The notes under the pieces are model-generated. The model saw only the letters and a program-made list of their open reading frames with translations. It was not told the DNA's origin and did no database searches. A stretch of DNA of 64,000 nucleotides from Cadophora sp. MPI-SDFR-AT-0126 (taxonomy: Eukaryota > Ascomycota > Leotiomycetes > Helotiales > Ploettnerulaceae), in assembly GCA_020747065.1 (NCBI GenBank), contig JAGMVK010000007.1:744001-808000 (forward strand). The letters are read 5' to 3'. The translations under genes were made by a program, and so were the position numbers. Positions 45,228 to 56,317 of the stretch are shown here, piece by piece (the first letter of the stretch is position 1; each line of letters begins with the position of its first letter).

Positions 45228-48200
45228 CCTCGACTGATGACGCGGAACCCCAAGGGCCATGGTTAGCCCAATGAATGCTGGAAATACCTTAATTTAGGCC
45301 TGGAGCCTATGTGCTCTCGCGGCCAAAGATCTCACTTGTCAGAATGGTGGAAGCTTGTCAGAATGGCGGAAGCTTGTCAGAATGGTGGAAGCTTGTCAGA
45401 ATGGTGGAAGCTTGTCAGAATGGTGGAAGCTTGTCAGAATGGTGGAAGCGAGTCGAGGTTATGAAATGACTTCTTTTTTGGTGAATCCTCGAAGCCGATT
45501 GTTTGCGCTATAATCGTTGTCCTTTCAGATGCACTCTTGCACTTCTTTTGTCTCATCAGTCTGTACATGGCCTCTCTATCTTCTTGTTTCCGCCAGTCGA
45601 GTTGAATTTGATGTACCCCCATAAAGGATGGGCTGAACTGAGCGCCGCGATGTTTTGTGCGCCAGTGGTCTAGCGGCCGAAATGGGGAACGAAGATCGAA
45701 TCAGCACCTATACTCAGCTGCAATACGGGCTCTAGTCAGCTACAGGTCGCTAGCCTAGGTTACGGTTGGAGAGCGAGGCTGCTATGAGCGAAAATACGAC
45801 GAGTCTGAGTGTGGGCTTAATGTCTCTGACTACTCCCTAGCAGCTGTTGAAGCTGGCAGTCTAGCCTCGAAATCAACTAACATGGACTGGTATAGCAGGA
45901 GCTATATTTCCACAAGTCTAAGACCTATTGTATTTGTTTCAAAAGATTGTCTAGCATCTGATGGCTTATTTCATTCAAGCTCAGCGTCTTGTCATAGGCA
46001 TTTGTTCTTTCTGGTGTTACAATAACAATGCCTCGGAATTTGCTACAGGCCGTAGAATTGGTGTCTCGGTCCTGGGCAATAACGAAACGACAATTAATGT
46101 TCGCAATCCTATCATAGTCTTCAACACCACGTACACAAGCTGGCGTTCCGGAATTGAGTCACAAATTCCGGACACATCGCTTTGTACGCAAGCCCTGCGA
46201 ATTCATTGAAAATGAATGCCACGATAACTAGCATACTGCCAATGAACGAGAGATCTGAGATGTTCCTGGCTCCACAAGCTGATGAATCTCTTGCTGGGGC
46301 TGCATGGGGATTGAAACTCAAGTAAGGCTATACTGGCATTCATCAGATGTCAAGATCCACTCACGATTCTACTCCGTAAAAAATTTCAACAGATCCTGTC
46401 TACATCTTCGACTGCAGCAAAATTCCTGGTCAGCTACGATCATAGAGATTGGCCATATTATTTCTTTTGTGTTCCCGAGGATGGGGCCTCGAACAAGTTT
46501 CTGAATCAGTTGTTGGCAGAAAAAAATGCATCAGCAACCAGGCGCAAATGGGCATGGTTTGGCAGAAATTAGAAGTAGTAGTGAATTTAGTCGATCGTTC
46601 GGCGATCTTGCGGGCTACTTGATGGGCAACACATCTGTCCCTGCAGCACTAATTATAAAAGACCAAACGAAGTCGAATTCATGGAGATGCTTCTGTGGCA
46701 GGGCTCGTTGATGGAGTCTGGTTCTAGCCCGGTTCGCAAATCTCGAAGTAGAATATCTCAATAGCAGTGACCGTATCATGCTAGCAAAGATCTGCTTTCG
46801 TTACTGGCGTCGCGAAAGTCAACGAGCTTACAAATCCTTCCACCGACTTCATTCGACTCAACCGTATGTTGGTTTTCTTAACTCGTGAAGGCTTCAAAAT
46901 TTGACCGGGGCTGTGGAACGGTTCGTGATGGGGATGGAGAGGGCGTACCTCCCTCTGCTTATCCTGGTACGTTTTGTGATTCGGGCTTGTAGTTGAATGA
47001 GATTGGGACTCGTGTATAGGATGAGACGATTAGAGGACCAAACTTCAATGCTTGTAAGTATCATGAGCATACTAGGCGAGAAATATGTGTTGAATTCTAC
47101 CCTTCGGCGAGGGCGGAGACTGGTGCTCTAGTCTTATTTCTCATTGAAAGCCTCGTTCCCTGGTACACACGCTCCGCAAGCTCTGCGTAATATGAATAAT
47201 GGAACGGGACGTTTCGATTTGCTGTGGCTGTGAGGGTCTTTCATGGCTGTCAGGGTCTTTCAAGTCTAATAAGGCCGGAGATTGGCCTATCCTATTCCTG
47301 AAGTCTCAAGAGAAGGGGGGCTTAGCTAGATCTATATGACAAGTCCGTCCCATTAATGCGGTATGCTTCCCTTGCTCTGTTCTCACTTATCCAAAGTAAA
47401 CAGTCTGTGGAAGTTCCTCCCTGCTAAACGCGACAGGCGAGATGACCATGAACGGGGTTCGCGCCAAATGGGGAGTAGCACCAAGCAGCAGAGAGGCGTA
47501 TCCGTACCTTGTTGCGCTTGGCAACTTCTTAAATTGTTTTATCAGCGGGATGCGTTTAACCATCATTGATCCATCCTCTGCTGACCACTTATGTAGGGCT
47601 TGATGTGACAGGAGATGCATATATTGCCGCAACTCTATTTCGCCTGCAGCATCTCAAAATAAAGACTTACGCTTTCGAACCAGGTATTGGGCCTGTCAAA
47701 CAGTCCTATTTAGGTATCTTACGAGCTAGCTTCGGATTAGCTTTCCAGGTATTGGATAGTCCCCGCCGAAGATAGGATGTGCGTGAATAGCGGCAGACCC
47801 CAACGTCCACCAGTCGAGTATGGTCGAGGTCCCTCACTGTCATCATCGGAGTCTTCCCTTTTAAGAAATATCAAGCTGTTTCTTTCTATTCGGCTCCAAT
47901 TGTCGGCCCGTCGACTTCTACCCTCATCTGAATAAATTTACAACTTTGCGCGCACAGGATTGCCTCCATGAACATGATCGTGACCTTGGGACAAGCGCGA
48001 GCTTGATGCTGTGCCGGGATACCTCCGTAAGTCCCCTCGAATATCGCGAGTAAACTAGGCCGAGGTAGCTATGTATCTGGCAACTTACAAAAGTTCCCCT
48101 CATTCCCCAGGGTCTATCAGCCCTGTCCCGAAAAGCAGGCGTGTGGCGGCTGAGCAGGCGCTTGAATCGCACTCGCATAGTTGATTTTTCATGCATTCAT

Positions 48201-48421
48201 CCCTGATTGAGATGCATCCGGGATCCTCTCGATTCTCTTATGATGGTCGTCCCGAGGTTGCAAGTCTTGGAAGCAATCCTCGTGGGAGAAATCTTGCAGG
48301 GTTATCTCCTTAAAAGGTGGATAGTTCTGCGTTGCCATATGGGTTTAAAGCGATCAGACGAGTTCTTTTGACACCTTGACGATTGTGACTTTGCCCAAGG
48401 ATCTCATAACGGTGCTTCAAG
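45228..48421. other. gene-poor stretch of about 3.2 kb
   Basis: Contains the 19-bp tandem repeat and, beyond it, only short frames on both strands (up to 82 codons, for example 45961-46209 plus and 47387-47632 minus). Some look faintly protein-like, but I could not join exons or recognise a family. The region could include decayed genes. The final part is the promoter of the large GH71-S8 gene. Confidence 0.45.
45333..45446. repeat. 19-bp tandem repeat, six copies
   Basis: Unit AGCTTGTCAGAATGGTGGA repeats head to tail six times. The first copy starts CACTTG and the second has one T-to-C change (GGCGGA); the other four are identical. The near identity indicates recent expansion. Each internal junction creates AAGCTT. 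It lies 3' of the GatC-like gene, outside any coding region. Confidence 0.95.
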
Positions 48422-51400
48422 ATGAGATCCTTCTTGATTGTAGCGGCACTTGTGTCATGTTTATGCTCGATCCAAGTGAACGCAAAGGCAGTGTTTGCCC
48501 ATTTTATGGTAAGCTACTCTGAAACCCATAATGGACGTTGAGCTAAAGAATTCTAAGGTATCGAACAGTGGAAAGTACACAACTGCTGACTGGGAAAACG
48601 ACATCAAAGCTGCCCAAGCAGCACACATCGATGCATTTGCAATGAATTTTGCCCTCAATGAGGCCACCACCGACATTGCCCTGCCAGCAGCATTCGCAGC
48701 AGCCGATAGACTCGATTTCGCCCTTTTCTTCTCCTTTGACTATGCCGCTAATGGCACTTTCCCCAAAGAGACCGTGATCAAGTATATCAATGACTATGCG
48801 GGAAGACCGTCCTACTATCGGTACAAAGGAAAGCCATTCGTTTCGACTTTCGAAGGGCCGGACGCTGCAGTCGACTGGAAGATCATCAAAGCTTCAACTG
48901 ATTGCCATTTTGTGCCGGATTGGTCATCGAAGGGTGCGAAAGACGCTCTTATTATTGGAGCCGGTGTTGTAGATGGTCTATTCAGTAAGTACGGCAGACT
49001 TCTTCAAGCACATTAGTAATGGCTGATCAATGTGAAGGTTGGGCCGGTTGGCCATGGGGCCCAAGAGACATGGATACCTACGTTGATGCTTCGTATGGGG
49101 AATTTCTTGACAATGTCTTTGGCGGGGATGGGAGTGATTTCTCACATTACATGATGCCTGTATCTCCATGGTTTTTCACTAACATGCCAGGGTTTGACAA
49201 AAACTGGATGTGGAGAGGTGATTCCTTGTGGTATGATCGATGGGAGCAGGTCAAGTATCTTCAGCCGGAATTCGTTCAAATCATCACCGTGAGTAGTGTT
49301 TCACGTCTCCCCTCGCGACTTTGTGACAGGTATTGAACTCTAAAAATGTAGTGGAATGACTGGGGAGAGTCACATTATATCGGTCCACTACATGTGAACG
49401 AAATGGATGTCTTTGGGGAAAAGGCTGGAAACTCACCGTACAATTATGTCAGTGGCATGCCGCACGATGGCTGGAGACAATTCCTACCATATGTTATCGA
49501 TACATACAAAAACAACATCTCGACTGTTACCCAGGAAGGAATCACAGCTTGGTTTCGGCCCAATCCAGTTGCGGGAAGCCCGTGTTCTAGTGGCGGAACA
49601 TCTGGTAACACACATACGCAATTTCAGGTCGAGTTCCCACCAGGCGAGATCGCGCAAGGTCAGTTGTTATTATGAGTTCCGATTCGAGATTGTGAGAAGC
49701 TATCAACTGTGTACATTGCTGACTTGAGTTGATCAACGCAGACAAAGTGTTTTATTCTGCTTTGCTCGGCTCGGCAACAGGTGTCACAGTGACCGTCAGT
49801 ATTGGTGGTCAACAAACAGTTGGTACATGGGCCAAGAAGCCATGGGATGGTGTTGGCATATATCATGGAAACGTTTTTATGGCAGGTGAGCTTCCCAACG
49901 CAAAACCTTCAAGGCTTCGGCCTGACTCTAACCAGGTGCTACCGGTGCTGTTATCGTGACCCTCAAGACTCCCCAAGGAACATATACAGTAAGTGGCGGA
50001 ACCATCACTACCGCTTGCCCAAACAACATTCAGAATTGGAATGCTTGGGTCGGCGGTGCGGCTGGCAATGCGATCTCAGCCACGCCGACACTCAAAACGA
50101 ATGACCAGGTGTGTATCGCAGGCACTGGTGCCAATGACTTCAAGGGACTCTGCGAATTCGCATGTTACTATGGCTACTGCCCTGTAGGTGCATGTTACTG
50201 CACCCAGATGGGCAAGCCGGTCCCACGTCCATCGTCCCGCAACGTTCTCGCATATCCAGTTGCTGGAAAGAGTGCTAGTTATGAAGGCCTCTGTGCCTTT
50301 GTTTGCAACTATGGTAAGCATCTAAACTATCATCTGTATAGGGCTTTCACTTACTGCTTTGACACTCAGGCTACTGTCCCTCAGACATTTGCGGATATAC
50401 CAAACAGCCCCTCACTACCCCAACCATCTCGCCCTTCCTTCCCGAAGCTTGCACAGGAGGTTCTGGAAGTGGAGATCTTGCAGGTCTATGTGGCTTCGGC
50501 TGTGGCTACGGTATGAGGTACTGATCCCATAGACGGTCCTATGCTGACCTACTTCGAGGTTATTGTCCAATAATTGCGTGTACTTGTACATCCCAAGGTG
50601 CACTGGGTGCACTTCCAGCCTATAAAGGAGATCAAGGCATACCCATGGAAGGCAAGAGTAAAGCAGTCTACGGAGACTTATGCAAATTTGCTTATGCTTG
50701 GGGTTACTATCCATTACCAAGTCCTCCCTGCCAAAGTACTGTCCCTGCAGTACAAGCCTGCGTTGAAGGGGTTGGCGAAGGCAACCTCGGTGGCCTCTGC
50801 TCTTACTCTTGTGGCTATGGCGTATGCCCTCCTTTGGCATGCAAATGTTTGGTTATGGGACCGCAGGTGGCTGCTCCACCAAAGATTTCGGGGCCTGGAT
50901 ATGCTCTTCCTGGCCTGGATACCGATCTGTATGGCGAGCTTTGCGATTTCACATGCAGTCGAGGCTATTGTCCTCCAGGAGCATGCACCCAGACGAAAGC
51001 TACCGTGGTTTACGTCGATCCTATTGTCTGGAGCCCAACATTCAGCGACCCAGTCTTTGGCCCTGTCCCAGCTATCTTGGTGCTTCCTCCTTCCACCTTG
51101 CCTTCACCTACTACGGTCAAATTCCCACCTTTTATTACAAGCCTGGAAGTAGGATGGGTATCAAATGGGAAGTTCACTGGCATGACGACCACGACAACAC
51201 TCTCAATTCCGGACGTGACTGTCAGCGTCATCTCCTTTTGGAATGTAATTGTGTCAGAATCAAGGCCTGGTTCAGTCTTGTACCCCACGACAAGTATTTC
51301 ACCCCCTCCATTTACCATCACGAATGTCTACCCAGCAGGCGTCACAGCACCTCCAGTGACAAGGACTATCCACCCACCGCCATATCCATGGTCAGCTGGA

Positions 51401-54400
51401 TCAGCTCCGTCTCCTGGACAAACAGATGGCTATCTCGGCTATTTCAGCATCAATGGAGAGCGAATCACGGTCATCCCTCAAACTTACACGACAACGATCT
51501 CTGGCGGGAAGACTGTCACAGTTGGACAATCTATGTCTACTGATTTCTGGTTCATCTACAATGGACGTACCTACCCTATACCGACTTCAACGCAGACGAA
51601 AGACTCGGATTCTGATCTGACCATCGGAGCTGTTTTGCCATTCATTCCGACCTTCCCCACTGCACAAGTATCCCCGGTCAAGACAAAAGTGCCTGTACCG
51701 ACTGCTACTGTCATAGATGGCAAGAAGTGGCCTGTTCTTCCATGTCGAGCTTGGTTCTTTTTCGTAAGTATCCCCGCTGCTGAATCTTCTCGAAGCTCAC
51801 GATCTGTCTAGATTTGCATTTCCAATCAGGTAGAAGGGTTGGTGCTGTTTGGCTTTGAGTGTGAGTACTGGACTACATATTTTGACATGATTCGTTTGCT
51901 AATGACAGCCAGTCCCTGGAATCTATCCACGAGGCGGACCTCCCCCAGGTATAGACTTTCCGGTTATCGATAATATCGATTTTCCTGAGATTGAATGGCC
52001 ACCAGTAACGTGAGACTTGATTTTATTTTCGAACTCGACAATCTAGTTCTCTTGCTGACCTTTACAGCATCGGTTGGGATCTTGTTCCAACCTATGCATC
52101 GATGCCGGAATCAGAGCCATGTGAAACCACATCAATGACTGGTTGCACAACTTATTTGACCTATTACGAGAATCCAGCAGGCTCAACGACTGCAACGAAG
52201 ACGACAAGCAATTGCGAGACGGCTTTCGGTTGTTCGCCAACCGCTTCCTCTACTGCAACAGCGACCGCAGTCTGCGAACTCAGTAATGGCGGCCCTGCAA
52301 AACGCGCAGACTGTCATCCTGGCTACTACTTGATCTACCCATACCCAGAAACGCGCGTAAGTGCTGCAGAAATGCGGAATCTGCTGAAAAATCAAGGTGT
52401 GCCCGACGAAACTACTGATGCCAATTTCTACGTTTCTAATTCTAAATATCTTGGGCTGAACTTTGTCTTCGCGGCTTTGACCGCCGACCAAATTGCAGAG
52501 ATCAAGGGCAATTTTGCCGTAAGGCGCCCCTCTCTTGTGCTAGAAGTCCATGTTTGTTGACTTTTGCAAAGGTTAAAGCCATCAATCGCCCTGCCGGGAT
52601 CATGTCCGTCACCAAGCGAGATGCTAATAACCGAACATCGGATGAGCTTGACGAGGGCATCTGGGTTGATCCCGATACTCCGGAGGAACGATCAAGCTCT
52701 GTAGAATTAGTCCGCCGTTACATAAATGTCTTCCTTGCTAAGCTGCTCCGACGCGTTCCTGTCGCCACCACTACAACATTTCGACAGCTTCTATTCGTAT
52801 CACAACCACCAGGTGTGCCAATTGAATTTATGGATAATAAATTCACTGCGGATGACAGTCAAGGCGCGGGGCAGAACATTTATTCTCTCGACTATGGATT
52901 CTCTCCAATAAATGTGAGTTTCAATCAATGATCATGTTTTTGGATTTACTAAATCTTCCATCCTAGGACCTTGAAGGTACATTAACGAAACCAATATTTA
53001 CTGGGCCGCACATAGCATCAACTTCCGACGATGGACCTTGGGGGCATGGATCATGTATACTGAGTCTCATGGTCGGAAAACAATTGGGGCTGGCCAAAAA
53101 AGCAAATGCCTTCGCCTCGGTCATCACGCGCGACGGTTACATCAACGAGAATTTTCTCGACGGATTGTCTAAATTCTATGACCATATCATTGATAACAAC
53201 AAACAAGGGCAAGCCGTTGTCAACATGGCTTTGAGTTTCACACGCGGGAGAGGCGTCTCCGATGAATGGGTCGATCGATTCGGTATGTCAATCAGTCTTC
53301 TGAAGCTATGCATGCTGACTACGCTTTAAAAGGATACATCTTGCAGCAAATGGTAGCAAATAATATATTTATTGTTACTGGCGCAGGCAACATCGTCGGC
53401 AGCCGGCCTACTGAAACTGCCGTTGATGGATACCCTGCATTATATAGAGATCCTAGCCATACAGTAAGTGAACCCAGGATCGTGGTGCACTGATACAGAG
53501 ACACGAGTTCAAACTATTTTGAAGGGAGTCTCTACATACTGACCACCTATGTAGCCGTACATTCCGCAGCTCGTTGTTGCTGGTGGAGTTGACTTAGATT
53601 ATGGAGCAAGATGGACGGGAACTAAACAAGCTGACTTCGTAAGTCTTCCGATGCTCAATAATATGGAAACCCTGGCCCTTTTTTATGATGAGAATCCCAT
53701 TCTAGTCTGATGGGTTTTATACCATCTATTGTTTACTAAGCATATTACTGAGACGTCCATATTCCAGATCAATGCCTGGGCTCCAGGCGACGACGTGCAA
53801 TGCAGTGATGTATTCGAAAATGGAAGCGGCATCAAAACTGGCAAAGGAACATCACTAGGTCAGATGAACTGCCGAAAAGCAAGTGTTGAACTAATCCTGG
53901 CACAGCTTCTGCACAAGTCGCTGCCCTGGCTGCATATCTCATGGGGAAAAAGCCTGGCACTTATACCGTAGCTACCCTGACAGCGGAAATTCAAAGACTA
54001 TCATGGTCTCGCAAGTCCATGGCTGAGAATCAGAACGGCATCTTCCCGAACGTTATATACAATGGTGAACTGTCAGCACCCGTTTGTAAGCGTGCGGATG
54101 GGCCTGGATGCGGTTTACCAGGAAGCGGATCGAACGGAGTTGGATCCAAACCTATCACAATTGGTGTTGGAGCATCCCAGCCGACGTGTGCGGCTGGAAA
54201 TTCCTGTGGAACTTTCTGTTCAAGTGGGCCATATTGCAGTGCTCCTTGTTCGGGTACTTGTGGCAATTCAAATCCCGATTTTGTAAGTTCCTGTCTAAAG
54301 GGCAGATGAACGGCCGATAGGTACTGATGGTGATGAAATGCAGCTTGATCCGCTTAATCCCAGCAATCCTATCAATTCCAAACCAGTCACTGTGTCGACA

Positions 54401-54955
54401 GCGACCGCAAAGCCAATCACGACGGACCCTGCCACCACGAAACCTGAGACGACTTCAACGGCGGCTCCCCAGCCTGCAACCAATACTTATGACATCTACC
54501 AGTAAGTATTTGACGGACACCAAATTCTCCTATAGAATGGTTTAAGACGACGCAAAAAGATTTATATCCTTTCCCAATATTCCCCCATTGGCCATTACTG
54601 ACGTCTACATTACCCTAGATGGATGTGTACTGGCGAGACCTTTATATACCTCTACGGTGCTCTCAAAGTGGATAACCCAGACTACTGCTCAAGTCAGAAC
54701 AGCTTCCTCAGCGGTCCTGGCACAGGTGCTCCGGCTTCTGGCGCAACGTTCAAAGTGTGCAATGCACAGCAGACTTTCGGCTCCGACTTGACAGTTTCAG
54801 GAGGTGGTAAGACCGGAAAATGTACAGCGACTGGGTGGACCTTCTCCAATAAACCATTGGAGGTCCACTCTGGTTGTAATGGACAAGCATCTCCAATTCA
54901 GAGCTTGGCTTGTTCTCTGATCAAGGTGTATACTTGTGATGTTGCGGTGTGTTAA
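48422..54955 (+). CDS. secreted GH71 alpha-1,3-glucanase / CBM24-like repeats / S8 protease fusion
   Basis: Nineteen exons (48422-48508, 48558-48984, 49038-49288, 49352-49658, 49742-49885, 49936-50313, 50370-50510, 50559-51763, 51812-51860, 51913-52009, 52068-52518, 52572-52913, 52967-53282, 53333-53463, 53555-53638, 53768-53858, 53906-54282, 54344-54501, 54619-54955) keep phase from ATG to stop: 1790 aa. Order: signal peptide (1-21); GH71 domain to about 350 (VFAHFM, YTTADWENDI, WAGWPWG, TWNDWGESHYIG) plus a beta-sandwich; six CBM24-like Cys repeats (about 465-725); a Thr/Pro-rich region; a Cys/Thr-rich linker; an I9-like propeptide (about 1109-1195); a subtilisin domain with D1286, H1320, N1418 and S1499; then a Cys-rich tail. 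It should cut alpha-1,3-glucan outside the cell and carry a protease. Confidence 0.82.
50112..51000 (+). other. six CBM24-like Cys-rich repeats inside the GH71-S8 gene
   Basis: Each unit has the core GLCxFxCxYGYCPxxACxC. Copies centre near residues 480, 530, 575, 625, 660 and 710. Copies 1, 3 and 5 are complete; copy 2 has CGYT in place of the last CxC, and copy 6 ends ACTQ. Copy 4 reads LCKFAYAWGYYP and has lost core cysteines. The pattern resembles the alpha-1,3-glucan-binding module of fungal mutanases (family knowledge). Introns cut copies 2 and 3 at the same Tyr-Gly position and phase. Confidence 0.75.
52306..54093 (+). other. propeptide and subtilisin-like protease region bounded by Lys-Arg sites
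   Basis: Lys-Arg pairs fall at about 1107-1108 (AKR|ADC), 1194-1195 (TKR|DAN) and 1562-1563 (CKR|ADG). The first two frame an 87-residue segment with I9-propeptide-like ends (YYLIYPYPE, TADQIAEIKG). The second and third frame 368 residues holding LDYG, GHGSC, VTGAGN and GTSLASA. Cleavage by a Kex2-type protease in the Golgi would release the glucanase, propeptide and protease separately; this is inference. Confidence 0.65.
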
Positions 54956-55124
54956 GGTTATCGGCTCTGAGTGCCTGTTGGATTTGGTCGGTGGTCTAGT
55001 CACTTCGGGATTCTGAAGGAAATTAAAACGTGATTTGAGACTGGGCGGTAGATCGAGCAATGAAGGCTCAGCAATCTTTGTACAAAGTATTTTCCAGTCA
55101 GGAGCCTCTATCCACATAAACTGT

Positions 55125-55921
55125 TCAGTGCAGTAACTTTTCAAGCCTTTTCTTCAATCTGGTAGGCCACCCTGCCTTCTTTTGTGGCCCAGTGTTAGGA
55201 TTAATCTCTCCTGTCTTGATATCACTCTTGGAAATGCCTCCTTCTCTTCTCCTCGACTCCCTGATAATACCGGAGAATGGCTCCTCAATACCCTCCCCAC
55301 TCTTCGCACTCGTCTCATAGAATCCCAACAACTTCAATCGTGCCACTAACTCCCGCCCGGCGGCCTGCTCCGCACCAGTTTCACTGACAAGATCACACCT
55401 CGTCGCTGCCAGAACAATCGGGTAATCCAGAACCTCCTGTGGACTCTGCACTTTCTTCTCCGCATTCATGTCTCGAACCTCCGCAACATGAGTTTCGACC
55501 GAGGCGAAGGATTCCGATGAAGTGGCGTCATAGGTCACGACAACACCGTGAATGCCCGTCACGAGCATTGACGACCTGATATAATACTCTCTGAGGTCTC
55601 CGGTTCTGTGGATCATGGCTTTGATCTGGCACTCTTGGCCATCGACGACGCTTTTCCACTGGGTCACTGGCAAGAGGTCCGCTGGACTGTACTCAACATT
55701 GATGGGGCGTGGGACGTAGTGTCCCACTCGTAACTATGCTTTCTGTGAGTATGGTAAACCCGTGAGAAGGGGGCAGGTGATCTAGAGATATGAGATTTGT
55801 ATACTCGTTCGCAAAGAGTCTCTTTTCCCGAACCACGAGGTCCGAAGACGAGAATCCGGTATGAAGGAAGCATTTCCGCTCTGATCAACTCCTGGTGTCC
55901 CGAGCTGTGACGACGATCCAT
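55125..55921 (-). CDS. atypical Ras-like small GTPase with degenerate nucleotide-binding motifs
   Basis: Exons 55921-55805 and 55733-55125 join in phase 0 to give 241 aa. A second Met at residue 17 (MLPSYRILVFG) is the more Ras-like start. The fold is recognisable: P-loop strand YRILVFG, GVVVTYDATSSESF, YPIVLAATRCDL, and the G5 motif ETSAKSGEGIEEPF. Key residues are changed. The P-loop reads GPRGSGKE, with Glu where Ser/Thr binds magnesium. Switch II reads HRTG instead of DxxG. G4 is TRCD instead of NKxD. The C-terminus is basic (RLKKRLEKLL) with no CAAX box, so any membrane contact would be by charge. It may bind nucleotide poorly or not at all. Family placement is firm, activity doubtful. 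Confidence 0.78.
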
Positions 55922-56317
55922 TAGTTCGTAGCTGATGGAGGTTTGACGAGGGAAGTTCGCGCGGCGAGGCTTTTCATGGGTGCTTCAATCCACTAAGACC
56001 CCGCCTATCTAACAGGGTCGCTTAAGCAATAATCACTAGAAATGAATATAACATCCGCGTACGTTAGACTCTCTCGGATGCAGCGACGAGTTCTGGGTCA
56101 CAAGTCTTGTTTGCTTGCGAAGTTTACGAGTGAGCCAAGCGAGACTTCGTCTGTGGGGGCAAACCAGGGCTTGCTCGCTGCCAGACGAACATCTGTATTT
56201 CTAGCATGTATTCATGTCTGTATTCTATCTACTATTACAATGATATACAAGAATACAGCCTGCCAAACTATGCCAGCAAAATGCTCTTCCAAACGCCCAT
56301 AATGCTACTGGCCAAGC
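55922..56317. other. intergenic, no supported gene
   Basis: Upstream of the Ras-like gene and downstream of the AAA ATPase gene, both minus strand. Only short frames. Confidence 0.5.

Noticed and set aside
45659..45710. tRNA-like A-box (TGGTCTAGCGG, 45666-45676) and B-box (GATCGAATC, 45694-45702)
   Set aside because: Both boxes match consensus, but only 17 bases separate them. That is too short for an anticodon arm, and no acceptor stem can be drawn. At best a tRNA relic.
50645..51811. 388-codon ORF as an independent gene
   Set aside because: It is exon 8 of the GH71-S8 gene; phase and CBM24-like repeats run through both of its ends.
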